A stretch of 64,000 nt of DNA from the NCBI GenBank assembly GCA_030278955.1, contig JAOANR010000002.1, positions 6,003,982 to 6,067,981 on the forward strand, in the 5' to 3' direction. Below the pieces are notes generated by a model that ran no database searches, was not told the origin of the DNA, and saw only the letters and a list, made by a program, of their open reading frames with translations. This stretch comes from Hygrophila difformis (Eukaryota > Streptophyta > Magnoliopsida > Lamiales > Acanthaceae). A program made the position numbers and the translations under genes. Numbering within the stretch: the stretch's first letter is position 1; each line of letters starts with the position of its first letter. Below are positions 41,835 to 52,559 of this stretch, piece after piece.

Positions 41835-43514
41835 CTAAGAGTAAAAGATAACTCTCTTTCCCCTACTTTTTGACAAGGTGATCTTTTGCTTTTGGCATTC
41901 GATCACCGCTTTATACTGGGATAGCCAATCCATCCCCAGTATGATGTCAAAGTCTCTTAAGTTAAATTCTACCAAGTTCGCGAAGAATTCTACGTTCTTT
42001 ATCACTACAGGAATTCCGTTGTATCGTTTAGAGCAAGACACTACTTCTCCAGAAGGCAATTGAATTCCTAAGCTAATTCTCTCGCACTTAGGTAGATCTA
42101 ACTCAGGCACTATCCTTGATGCAATAATTGAGCAACTAGCTCCAGAATGAAATAGAACTCTAAGGGGTGTATTCAAAACGTGAAATGTACCTGCCATCAC
42201 TTCTCCTTGCGCAGGCACGTCCGCTTGGTTCACCACGTTCAGCCTCCCCATAGGGCGTCCCTGATTGCCCTGCTGATTCGCATTCAGCTGCTGATTTTGT
42301 TGCTGGTTTTGATTCTGTGGGGGCGGAGGTCGTTGGTTCTGGTTCTGGTTTTGCGGCCTATTTTGAGGGGGTCTGTACCCTTGGTTATTGCCGTTTCGCC
42401 CATTTTGGTTTTGAGGCTGTTCTTGCCCCGCGACTAAGTCGTCCCTCTTTGTTATGTTCTCGAGCCTAGTTCGGCAATCTCGTTGAACGTGACCCATTCG
42501 ACCGCATCGGTAACAAGCGCCTTGTTGCGGGCATCCCCTTGCCAGATGTGGTCGCCCACATCGCGGACTAGGCGGTACCGGATCTTCTTGGTTGAACCTC
42601 CTCCCAGTGTTGTTTTGTTGGGGCCTATTCGACCCTCTGCGCTGCTCGTTCCTCCCAGTGTTGCTCTCGTTTCTTGAGTCTCGGCTTCTCTTATCTTGAG
42701 GACCCCTACTGGACTCCCCACTCACCCTTCTTTTCAGCTGCTGCACGCGTGCTACCGCCACAGCGCGGTCATACACAGCTTGCAAATCGGGGTAGTGTAT
42801 CCCCGTGATCACCTCGCGTACGGACAGGTTTAGTCCCATCTCGAACTTCTGTGCCTTTTCCGCATCAGTAGGCACTAGCCTTGGTGCGAACCTCACCAGC
42901 TTCTTGAAGCGTGTGTAGTATTCTTGCACCGTTTGGCTTCCTTGCTTTAGTGACAGGAATTCTTCGTACATGGCAGCTTTAGTACTCAAGGGATAGAATC
43001 GATCCCTGAGTAGTTCCATCATCTCCATCCACGAGTACGGCTCGTCATCTTCAGTCAGTTTGGCTTGCGTCGCCTGCCACCAGTCATCAGCTTCGCCTCC
43101 CAAGTAGTATGAAGCGACATGTACCCTTTCCCCTTCCGGACATTTGACCGCTCCCAGCAGCTTGTCAAAAGTCCGGATCCATTCCTCCAGTTTAGCTGGA
43201 TCCTCCTCACCAGCGTAGTGGGGCGGCTGGTAAGGATTCACCATCGCCAGGTAGTTAGGGCGAGCTTGGGGCGGAGGTACCGCCGCAGCTTGACCCTGGT
43301 TGACTTGCGCGTTCCCGAGCGCAATCAACACTTCCTCTATCGTCCTAAGACGATCGCCCACATTGTTCGGTGCGGGGGCGTCCTGCGCACCTTGGGGTCG
43401 TTCCATCTCAGGTTAAATTGGTTCGGTGACGTTTGGTAGTGTTTCAGTGGGTGTTTCAGTGGTGGTTTGGGGAGTGGTTTGAGTTCTTCTTCTTCCTCTT
43501 CCTCTGGGTGCCAT
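41835..43514 (-). pseudogene. gag: gag and protease of Tekay-2; protease aspartate replaced
   Basis: The start is the ATG at 43514 (MAPRGRGR). A TAA at 43413-43415 interrupts the N-terminal arm, and the next ATG (43406) opens 523 residues. Capsid domain is about 50-225 of these, with WIRTFDKLLGAVKCPEGERV and KFEMGLNLSVREVI. The CCHC knuckle CYRCGRMGHVQRDC is at 298-311; an upstream cluster has lost its first Cys (SPRCGRPHLARGC). A Gln/Asn-rich linker follows at 330-383. The protease begins at 408 with VLFHSGASC: His420 stands where the family has catalytic Asp. The frame ends at TAG 41832. Particle-forming gag could be made from the internal ATG, but it would not be processed. Confidence 0.9.
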
Positions 43515-43777
43515 TCTAGTACAAATGGGATAGATTAGGACTGGTGAATTTAACATATAGTCTAAGCAATTTCTATAAACGTATATGTGTGTAGCAATTT
43601 AGCACGTGGTACTTTGTTCGAACTAAGAAGCATCGCATGCTTCGGGGTTTTATTTTATTTTGTTTTGTTTTGTTTTGATTTTAAAAAAATAAATCGGACA
43701 TTTTATTTCCTCAAAAGAAATTTTAGTACAAAAGTAGAAATATTTTTCTAGCAAAACAATGTCTAACAATAGAATCT
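43515..43777 (-). other. Spacer between upstream ORF and gag in Tekay-2
   Basis: Non-coding, with a run of TTTTG repeats (about 43660-43680). Nothing else recognised. Confidence 0.4.
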
Positions 43778-44113
43778 CTAGTGCCTCATGACGTCTCCCG
43801 GTGGGGTAGCAGGATCTTCCTCCGGATCTTCCTCCTCCGAACTCGGCGGTAGTAGGTCGTCAAAGATAGTGTTTAGGTCTTGCCCGTGGGCATCGATGTA
43901 TTCTTTTAGTATTAAGTTTTGTGTAGTAAGAGTTTGGACTTGGCGCTCGAGTTGGTTTATGCGGTGATGATCCGCCTCTCTCAAGTTGCCCATGTGATGT
44001 AAATTGGCCTCCAACTGAGCCATACGGTACTTCATTTGCTCTAGGGTCTGGTGGGAATCGAGATGAACACTCATCATCCTGACCATCAACAGCATCATGT
44101 CTTGACTAGCCAT
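43778..44113 (-). CDS. Coiled-coil ORF upstream of gag (Tekay-2)
   Basis: A 111-residue open frame placed as in Tekay-1, between leader and gag. Residues 15-75 look like a coiled coil (MKYRMAQLEANLHHMGNLRE, HHRINQLERQVQTLTTQNLI) and the end is acidic/proline-rich (PPSSEEEDPEEDPATPPG). Similarity with the Tekay-1 ORF is plain over about 45 residues (QLEANL-H-GNLREA--H). It lacks the Pro/Ala segment of that copy. Function unknown; an accessory RNA- or gag-binding protein is one guess. Confidence 0.6.
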   Translation of the reverse strand: MASQDMMLLMVRMMSVHLDSHQTLEQMKYRMAQLEANLHHMGNLREADHHRINQLERQVQTLTTQNLILKEYIDAHGQDLNTIFDDLLPPSSEEEDPEEDPATPPGDVMRH

Positions 44114-44142
44114 CTAGCGCAAGCAAGAGACCTAAGTTAATA

Positions 44143-44301
44143 TTCGCCAAGATTCTAAGTTCAATTCGCCATGATTCTAGGTTCAAGTTTCGCCAAGATT
44201 CTAAGTTCAAGTTTCGCCAAGATGCTAAGTTCAAGTTTCGCCAAGATTCTAAGTTCAAGTTTCCAAGATTCTAGGTTCAAGTTTCCAAGATTCTAAGTTC
44301 A
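44143..44301 (-). repeat. Short tandem repeats in the Tekay-2 leader
   Basis: About seven imperfect copies of a 20-25 bp unit, plus TCGCCAAGATTCTAAGTTCA with variants (GGTTCA, GATGCT). The last two lack CG. No counterpart in Tekay-1, so it probably arose by recent slippage. Confidence 0.7.
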
Positions 44302-44508
44302 TAGCAGAGATGCAACATGCAAATGCAAATGATATTTCCCCCCAATAATAATTTAATGCACCACATGTATATATATATTTTCCCATGGGTTTTAAAAATA
44401 AAAATTTTTTCATGGAAATAATACTTTAAAATTTAGAAGAATAGTCAAAATATTAATAATAGTTTTAAAATAGTAATGGTTTAAAAATAATAGTTTAAAA
44501 ATAGCCGG
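44302..44508 (-). other. Leader of Tekay-2 with CCATGG pair and G6 tract
   Basis: CCCATGGG (44382-44389) and CATGG (44411-44415) can pair around an AT-rich loop; a C6 run on plus (44338-44343) is G6 in sense and is followed by AAATATCATTTGCATTTGC. Same module as in the related elements. Confidence 0.45.
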
Positions 44509-44520
44509 TCTCTGACACCA
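44509..44520 (-). promoter_or_regulatory. Primer binding site of Tekay-2, degenerate
   Basis: Sense TGGTGTCAGAGA follows the 5' LTR after CGT. It has two changes from the initiator-Met match TGGTATCAGAGC, so priming may be weakened, or the changes came after insertion. Confidence 0.7.
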
Positions 44521-44523
44521 ACG

Positions 44524-47139
44524 TGTAACACCTCGGTTTTTGGTCACCCAGGTCGGGATGTCACCGCCACATCTCCCTAGTAAGACACGGTTTCTCCGAG
44601 CTTACTAAAGAGATGCAAGGCTAGGTATTGCAGTATTTAAAACATTTAAAGCATTCAAAATAGCCCATACAATATAATTCGAAAATAATAATAGCATAGC
44701 GCAGCGGAAATATTTAGTTTAGTACAATATCGCAGCGGAAAATATAAAAGGGGCCGACATGGCCAAAACACGGGTTAAACAGGCCCGTTCATAATATAGT
44801 CTAAGTACGAAATTTAAAAGCAAAATAACAATCCCCAAAAATCCCATGCATGATTCGTGCTCACACATGCTCATTCCACATATTCTGTAAGAAAAGGAAT
44901 AAAAACGGTTTTGGTCAGCAAAATTGCTGAGTAAGTTAACACATGCATGATCGTAGGGTTTAAAAGCCATTAATTTAATAATTTAACAAAAGCATGATAA
45001 TAACATAATATATAATTTAATCTAATCAAGTACCCAATAGCCTAAATTATCTCAGGGCTCTATTTAATAACACATATCACATGGTTTAATCACAAAAGCC
45101 ATAATTTAAATAAAGCATTTAAATAATTTAATTGGACAACAACATAATTTAATCTAATTTAATTTAATTTAGAATCCCCATTACATTCCCGATTTTGTAT
45201 TTCAAGGTTTCACGATAAAATCGCGATGTCAACAAGTTTAGCCGGTAGCCCGGCGGCCGCAACCGTATCAGCCATACCCAGTACCACTCCGGAGCCTCGG
45301 GAAACCCATACGGATATTCACGAGAGTGTAGGCTCTATATTTCGCCGTTTAGGCAATCCATATCTCAAGTTTAGCGCGCGGGGTCACCATCGTCCATTAA
45401 GGCACGAAGTGAATCGTTAGGGGGCACCCTGCAGAGCACTCACCCCTAATTTTAATTTATCAAGTTTGTAAGGGGATTTAGTTTTTTAAAATCTGCCTTC
45501 CATTGTATTTATTTAGAAATAATATCTCAACTCGTTTCAACCCTAAAGGTTAATCCCATGTTTCAACAAGATTTCAAGATTTCGTTTCGGTAAATCACAG
45601 TTTACTCCAAAATTCGTCTAAAATCAGCTTTAATTCCAAAAATTCCAAAATTTCATATCTGACTCGGAAACATCAAGATCTACAACTTTCGTGTTTTAAC
45701 TTTTTCAATCCGAGATACCTAAGTAGGTCAAAATCGCCAATTTTCGCATAAGAACAAATCTGTCCGAGTTTAATGCACCACAGTTTAAAGATTTCGAATT
45801 CTACCATAGCAATTCAACTCCAAATTTAATGAAATTTGACAAAGATCATCTTAAGACATTTATCTACAACTTTCATGTTTGGCCAAAGATCTAAAACAGC
45901 CTACATCCTATGTCAAAAACGTGATCAAGATCATTCCTAAGTTCTGTCCAAGATTTCAAGATCTAGATTTAAACAGCTCGGTTTCAACAGGTTTTCACAT
46001 ATCAAATCAACTCCAAAAAGTCTCAAAATTTTACAGTAGCTAGGTCTAAGTCTTAGGAACGTTTTTCGTGTTTTAAGTTTTTCCGTTTGAGTTCGTTTTA
46101 AGGTTCGGAAAAATTCAACAAATCTGTTGCGCCGGTAGAAAGTTTAGATTGGCAGATTTACGGTTCCTTGATAATCTTTTAGTTTTGAATGTTTTAATTC
46201 ATCCCAAAACCATGTAAGAGTTAACTTACAGTGTCTATGAACGTCGGGGATGTCTAATTCGGAGGCGTGGCTTCCAGATCACCGTTCCTCCTCTCCGTTC
46301 GTCGGGTTCTACGATCTAGGTTCAATACGGGGTGTAGAAAGAAAAGAATCGAAGTTAGAATCCGTTTTCGGATTGAAACGTGAGAAGATTTGTCGGACTA
46401 GAGCTTACCACAACGTTTGGAGATCCTTGGATTTTCGTCCAAAGCTGCTGCCTCCGTTTGGTGCTTTCCGTCGACTCCGAATTTAGGGTTTCGAACGTAT
46501 AGAAGGATGTAGGGTTTTGTAAACTTGTTTGGGGCTCCCAAGGGGCTTATTTATAGAATTCTCAATCCCTAGGGCATCCAACATCTGACCTAAAGGTCTT
46601 GGGTCGAGAGATGTTCAACCGAAAGTCGAAAAATCCGCGTTCGGGCGAGAGATTCACGCAACAAACGAATCTGTGAAGTGGCGCGGTCGTGGCGCGCTAA
46701 TCGCCCTCCACCGCGCGGCCACCGCGCCGACTTCGCCTGGACTTCGGTCCGGGCGGGTCGTGCGATCCGTCGTGCTTTTCCGCCTCTCTTTCGGGTTTCT
46801 ATCCCTCTATGCTCCCGAATTCCGATTCCCGGGGTATCTTCGGGTTTCTACTTTCTCTCTAAATTTTCGCTCGGGTCTAATTGGATGTTTTGGACTCGAA
46901 TCCTCGAGTTCATTAGTGTCGGGTTTTAGTGTACCATTTATTTACCTTTAATCCGTCCTTTTATTTAATTAAATTCCTTTAATTCCTTTTTAAGTAAAAA
47001 TCTTATTTCTCATTTCCTTATCTTTATTTACTTCTTTTATTTGCTGGATTTATTTATTTATTTATGATATTTATTTTATCTATTATTTATTTATTTAACT
47101 ATTGTTTTATTTTATGATGGAAAATTCTCGGGTATTACA
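44524..47139 (-). repeat. 5' LTR of Tekay-2
   Basis: Partner of 35972-38559, 2616 bp. TATA box on minus at 46548-46555. Differences from its partner are mostly transitions. Confidence 0.9.
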
Positions 47140-47144
47140 ACTCG

Positions 47145-48177
47145 TGTCATCGAATATGTGCCAGTCATCCAGTCAAGAGTTTATGAATTTTTATTAAATC
47201 ACCCTCTCTTTTTTTTTGATCTTGCATTCTTCAATAATTTTTCTTTTTCTGTTTGCAAGATTTGAATATCATTTTTTTTTAAATATAGGGGTTTCACTCT
47301 GACTTTATTTTAAGTAAGCATTTAAAAAGACTTAGAACGAGCATATTTATTTATAAATAATGATAACTCTCCACATTTTAAATAACTAGTCTAATTAATC
47401 AAATAGTTTTCTGCAAGGCAAATAGAATTGTCACCAATAGCTCAAACAACTTGCATGACAATTTGACAAAGTCTAGGACTTTAAACTAAGAAACCTAACA
47501 CTCAACTAATTGTAAAATCGGATTAGAGCAGAACATTTAGACTTATTTGGATTTTCTCCAGATTGGCAATGATGTGGTAATCTCCAAATAGTAGCACCAC
47601 TGGGAAAACACAATTTAAATGTAAAATAACTAGTCATGCATGTACCATTTTATTCAAAGCATAATAAATAGTAAAATAAAATTAAATCAAGCTCTTACCA
47701 CATACTTTATGCAAATTGATAACATATAACATGAAATGATCACACCTGGAGTATGTAGATCTCTAGAATTTCCTTTACCAATACGAATGTCCCCTTTTTG
47801 CTTGCTTCTTCATGGCATATCCTGTTTCTTTATATATTTATATGATATTTGCTCATACAAAAGATAATCATTAGAACACATGGTAATTTATAGAATAAAA
47901 TAATTAAATTCTATCCATAATTTATTTAATTCAGATTTTTATTATTTTAAGTTTTAAATTTCAGATTTTTAATTTTTATTAACTCTTTTTATTAATTAAA
48001 TAAACATGGACAGATTTAATTAAAATATTAAATTGTATAAATTTACCAAAAGCAAAATACCACAAGTTCTAGCAACTATTACATAAAGATGCTAATTAAA
48101 TAAGCAAAATAGTGCCAAAATTATTCTAACTATTACAAATTAAACCAAAAAGGGAGCAATCCTATCTAATAAAAAAT
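47145..48177 (-). other. Athila-1 3' untranslated region, right of Tekay-2
   Basis: About 1 kb of AT-rich sequence downstream of ORF-B in sense, with no coding potential. Together with 35629-35966 it separates ORF-B from the polypurine tract. Confidence 0.5.
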
Positions 48178-49569
48178 CTAGATTTCTAAAGATCCATCCG
48201 AATCACCTACTCCATCTTCCCTAGGAACATCATCATTCCCTGTGGAGCTCGAACTAGTAGTAGGAGGAATATATCGATCACCTAGACTTGCAGACATGAA
48301 GTACTCAAGTCTGTTGGAAAGTCGTGCAATCTGTGCCTGTGTACTATCATCCTTCTTCTTCATCTCGGCTTTAAGCTGATGAATTTCATAAGTCATCCTA
48401 TTGATTGCATTCTCTGCGGGCTCAGCCTTAGTACCAGATGTACTAGGCATATCAGTGTGATGAGTGGGTGCCCTACGAGGTGAATTCGGGTAAGCTAGCT
48501 CTGCACATCTTACTCCAGGCTTGGTATAATTAGTCTTGAAGCAAATAGGGGGCTTTGGCTTCACATCTTGAGCATAGGCACTTAGATCCACTCCAGCTCT
48601 CTTGCAAAGGGCCCAAATCAGTGCAGGGAATCCAAGAATCTTCCTTTTTATATCAGAAGCCAATTTATCCAACTCATATGCCACCATATCCCCAATGTCA
48701 ATAGGCAACCCATTCTTCACACAGTACACAAAATACAGCTCCTCTGCATTCGGTTGTGCAGTGTGCGAAGTAGGAAACACTTTATGCTTGTAAAGCAAGT
48801 AGATCTGGTATAGCGGTGCATCCATTGAAGTGGCAACAACATCTTCCTTCTTCTCCCCTATGTAGGCAACTTCCTTTTGCTTTTCAAACATCTCTCTCAA
48901 GATTCTTTTCTCCAACTCTGGTCCTCCTTCCTCTTCATGAATTGGGTCATGAAAGTGTTTCTTCTTTGTAGCCGGGCAAGAGACATCCACAGTACCATAA
49001 AGTTCATTAATTACTGCGGGACCATATGGCACAGGCACTCCCCTAATCCATGAAGTATAATGATCATATCGAGCATTACATAGGAATTGCCTAGTAAGCT
49101 CCCAAGAGTAAACTCCTTTCGGATGCGCAGCAAATTTCATCCATCCTCGACTCATGAGAGCATCATGAACTGAAAATCGCTCCATGTCAGCTTCAGTGAA
49201 TCCTTTATCCTGGATAATCCACCTTTCCACCATCTTCTGATAATAAGAATATGCCGTTTGATTGATGAAAATAGCTGGATTGAAAGTGTCCCCAGTTAAT
49301 TCTTCCAGAGGAGGGGTATCATCTTTTCTATTGTGACTCTTTCTCTTGGTTTTAGAATCACGTGGAATCTTCGGTGAAATTTCCTCCGGGGATTCAGCGT
49401 CATCCTCTTCTTGCTGTGGATCATCCTCCGTTGGTTGAGCAGAATTGAAAGAAGTGTTGTATCCATTATATGAATCAGGAGCCACCAGATTATTCACAAA
49501 CATGTCTTCAGCACCCACAGCAGCCGGCTCCGGAACAGGTCTCGGGTTATTCTTTCTCTTTGTTCTCAT
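48178..49569 (-). CDS. ORF-B: Athila extra ORF, fully open
   Basis: 463 residues, with ATG at 49569 in a good context (GCCACCATGAG). Residues 1-85 are charged and low-complexity, with a basic KTKRKSHNRK. About 95-330 form a globular region typical of the ORF found after pol in Athila elements (the putative plant transposon protein / ATHILA ORF family): WIIQDKGFTEADMERFSVHD, GVYSWELTRQFLCNA, VINELYGTVDV, and further YCVKNGLPIDIGDMV. About 385-430 looks like a coiled coil (MTYEIHQLKAEMKKKDDSTQ), and the tail is Ser/acidic. No signal peptide or membrane segment is evident, so an envelope role is doubtful. ORF-A is a diverged copy. No stop or frameshift, unlike gag and pol of the same element. 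Confidence 0.8.
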   Translation of the reverse strand: MRTKRKNNPRPVPEPAAVGAEDMFVNNLVAPDSYNGYNTSFNSAQPTEDDPQQEEDDAESPEEISPKIPRDSKTKRKSHNRKDDTPPLEELTGDTFNPAIFINQTAYSYYQKMVERWIIQDKGFTEADMERFSVHDALMSRGWMKFAAHPKGVYSWELTRQFLCNARYDHYTSWIRGVPVPYGPAVINELYGTVDVSCPATKKKHFHDPIHEEEGGPELEKRILREMFEKQKEVAYIGEKKEDVVATSMDAPLYQIYLLYKHKVFPTSHTAQPNAEELYFVYCVKNGLPIDIGDMVAYELDKLASDIKRKILGFPALIWALCKRAGVDLSAYAQDVKPKPPICFKTNYTKPGVRCAELAYPNSPRRAPTHHTDMPSTSGTKAEPAENAINRMTYEIHQLKAEMKKKDDSTQAQIARLSNRLEYFMSASLGDRYIPPTTSSSSTGNDDVPREDGVGDSDGSLEI

Positions 49570-49864
49570 GGTGGCAGAATTTAGGAAGAAGGGATTGAGA
49601 TTGGAAAGCTAATTAAACTGAAAGAGAGAAAAATTGACAGATTTGGTAATGGGAGAGTGACCGATCGGTATTCTCTCTTTTAAAGATGGTGAAATCTTGA
49701 TTTTGTTGAGATATGGAGGGACTGATTTAATCTAGATCCAAATATACACTAAACATACGATTTGGAGTCAGTATGATGATGTTTAGGATCCCAAAAATCG
49801 ATTAGATATGATTTGAATCTTTTGGATTCGCGAATTTTTGAAAAATTCGCGTCGAAAAATTCGC

Positions 49865-50215
49865 GTCGGTGGCGCAAAAAGTGGCGCTCGAGGCCAATTT
49901 AGGCGCCACACAGTGAGTGTGGCGCATTTTAAAATAAAGTAAAATTTAAAAAATAATTAGTGGCGCAATTTGTGGCGCTGAAAGGGGGTTTTATGCGCCG
50001 CACAGTTGATGCGGCGCATCCTGAAGCAAACTTGGAAAAAATTCTCATTTTGCGGCGCCAAAAGTGGCGCTTCAGGGCAGATTTAGGCGCCACCAAGCAC
50101 ATGCGGCGCATTTTGGAAAAACTTAGAAAAATTTCTAAGTTTTGCGGTGCACAAAGTGGCGCTAGAAGGCATTTTTAGGCGCCACAATGCACATGTGGCG
50201 CATTCTGTGCCAATT
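49865..50215. repeat. GGCGCC hairpin array, four units, upstream of ORF-B
   Basis: Same unit as in the Athila-1 LTR: GTGGCGC, 15-18 nt loop, GCGCCAC, with flanking GGCGCA words. It lies about 300 bp upstream of the ORF-B start in sense, followed by TTTAAA and CT-rich leader-like sequence (49670-49620). Possibly an LTR-derived promoter. Confidence 0.65.
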
Positions 50216-50618
50216 CGGGCAGAATGTGCTTTTCCTAAATTCTTCCCCATGATGTCCAAAATCTCCAAATCACTCTACAATGCCAATTTCACTTCATCCA
50301 CACCTCAATCTAGTCAAAATAAACTTCATTGATCTTTTTAACAGTTCAAAACAACTCAATCTAGCATGCTATTGGTAAGAGCTACTTTATTGAATTTAAA
50401 AGCAACTAAAAACCTTATAAACTAGATAAACACTATCTAATGCTTCATATAATCAAAATGACTTGAATAACGGAAATAGTGTATCTAAGATAGCAAAATA
50501 ATAAGAAATAGAGTTAGGACAATACAACCCCAAATGAAAATAACTAAAATGCAGCAAAATAAAAATAGAGTCAAATACATAGGCCTATCAATACATGTCA
50601 TATCTAATGATCACAAGC
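50216..50618 (-). other. Spacer between ORF-A and the ORF-B array
   Basis: AT-rich sequence without ORF; in sense it would be the 3' untranslated part of ORF-A. Confidence 0.4.
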
Positions 50619-52548
50619 CTATCTATCGCTCATCTCTCGCACTAAGTCAGAGTCCTCAGAATCGTCATCATCGTTATCTCCAACTTCCTCAGATACATCC
50701 CCAGCATCAGCATCCTCAGCATCATCATCTCCATCATCGCTACCATCTCCAGAGCCTACATAGTCCTCATCCTCATCGTCCTCAGAAGGTGTCTGAGGGG
50801 CGACATATCGCTGTCCTAAGCTCTGGGACATGAAGTACTCCAGTCGGGCTGCGTGGTAAGCCTGGGCTCGAGCATTCTTGGCTATCTGGTCAGCCAAGAA
50901 ATGGTGCCTTTGAGCTGCAAGTAAGGCATGCTCATTCACTGTGTTCAGCAAGTTCTGCTGGTTTATCAATAAAGTCCTACTCAGGCTCTCCCTGATGCTG
51001 ATATGACTGCTGTGACTGCTGTGGCTGAGCTCTCCCGCGTCCTCTACCTCTACCTCTACCACCTCGTGTACCCCGGGTGGACTGCGAAGGAGCCTCAGAA
51101 TGCTCCTGGCTAGCCTATGAAGGTGCAGGTGGTGGTGACTGCCTGGGCAACTCCCTGGGAAGTATCATAGGTTGGCATCTTATGCCAGGCAACTTGAAGT
51201 TCTTCTTCCCAAATGGAATAGGGGGCCTCATTCTCCAATCTCTATCAAACTGCCCCATATACACTCCTGCCTGAGCACAACGCTGCCATATCAAGCTGGG
51301 GAACATAAGAGCTGACCTCTTAGACACCCCCGGTGTCTGTCTCAACTCAAGTGATATAAGCTCTCCCATGTTGATCGGGCTCCCCACCTTGATGCAATAT
51401 GGGACATACATGTCCAGGGCAGTAGGTCCAAAGGTATGAGTCGAAGGACTCAATCTAGATCTGTAGAACATGAGAAGCTGGTACATGGGTGCATCCATAT
51501 CAGGCCCATGTAGCCTACTCATGTCATCATCATCATACGTGAGGACATCCTCCTGACCCTCAAACATAGACATCAGTACAAGCTTCTTGAAATCCTCCCT
51601 ATCATCGGCTCTCATCACCGGCTCCCAGAAATCTCTGCCGTAGGGCACATCCACTACTCCAAATAATTGGTTGATGTGCTGAGGGGTGATGGGTACTCTA
51701 ACCCCAAAACTCCAAGAATCCTCCTCCTCAGCATTGGCTAGAAACAGCCTAGTCAACTCCCACGAATATGATCCAGCTGGGTGTCTCACAAATCTCTCCC
51801 AACCCCTGGATCTAATAGCATCTCGGAGTAAAGGGTGCTGTAAATCTCTATCTGAAAAACCTCTATCAGCGATGATCCTCTTCTTGTGAAATCTTTTGTA
51901 CAGCTCGTATGCTCTGGCACTCCTGAATACAGTGGCATCGAATATGCCCTCCCTGACATACAACAGATCGGGGACATAGGCTCTGGGATCTTGCCTTTTC
52001 GGTCCCCCCCTTGCCGGTTGCTCCTCCTGCTCCTCCTGATCAACCTCATCATCATCTTCCTCCCCACCCACAGCCTCAGGGACAGGCTTCTGTATAGCTA
52101 ATGCATCAGATCTCCCTCTCCTGGGTCGAGAGGAAGTGGAACTCGTGACAGGTGCCTTCCCCCGAGAGGCTCTAGAGGGGGCCTGTGAATGATCGGATGT
52201 CTCAGGCTAAATGGACTGATCATGCTGGTCAGGCTGGTCAGGCTGATTGACCTCCTGATGGTCATCAGCGGGTACTGTAGTATGTCTCGAAGATGCACCA
52301 CTCTTGGACTTGCTCTTCCTGAAATAGGAGAGAAGTCCCTTGGACTTGGAAGCACCTCCTGAGCCCTGTGGGTGATCCATCTGTATCAAATTTTTCGTGC
52401 GGAGTCTGCGATGTTCAAAAATATGCTCATCAGGAATAGGAGTAGGAATGCTATCCGGTGACTGTGGATCATAAATCCCCATTCTCCCCTCGGGCATGGG
52501 TATATACCTATAACCCGATTTCTTAGGGAGGTTTGGAGGATTATACAT
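50619..52548 (-). pseudogene. ORF-A: diverged duplicate of the Athila extra ORF, broken
   Basis: The ATG at 52548 starts MYNPPNLPKKSGYRYIPMPE. An in-frame TAG lies at 52207-52209 and a second at about 51115, and a frameshift near 51000 leads to the last part (50619 to about 51000). The globular region matches ORF-B block by block: KRIIADRGFSDRDL, AGSYSWELTRLFLANA, HINQLFGVVDVPYG, YCIKVGSPINMGELI, FPSLIWQRCAQAGVY; the C-terminus has ARLEYFMSQSLGQRYVAP against NRLEYFMSASLGDRYIPP. An Arg/Gly-rich stretch (GTRGGRGRGRGRGRG) and a long acidic tail are specific to this copy. Confidence 0.75.
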
Positions 52549-52559
52549 TATTTCAGTAC

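Larger units (their letters stand above)
35972..47139 (-). mobile_element. Tekay-2: youngest element, Tekay-type, five stops
   Basis: LTRs are 35972-38559 and 44524-47139, and the target duplication is ACTCG (35967-35971 and 47140-47144). Sense order as in Tekay-1, including the coiled-coil ORF. Five in-frame stops split the polyprotein (about 43413, 41832, 41427, 40761, 39489) but no frameshift was seen. The LTRs differ by about 15 substitutions plus a 27-bp and a 1-bp indel in 2.6 kb, so insertion is recent. Confidence 0.9.
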
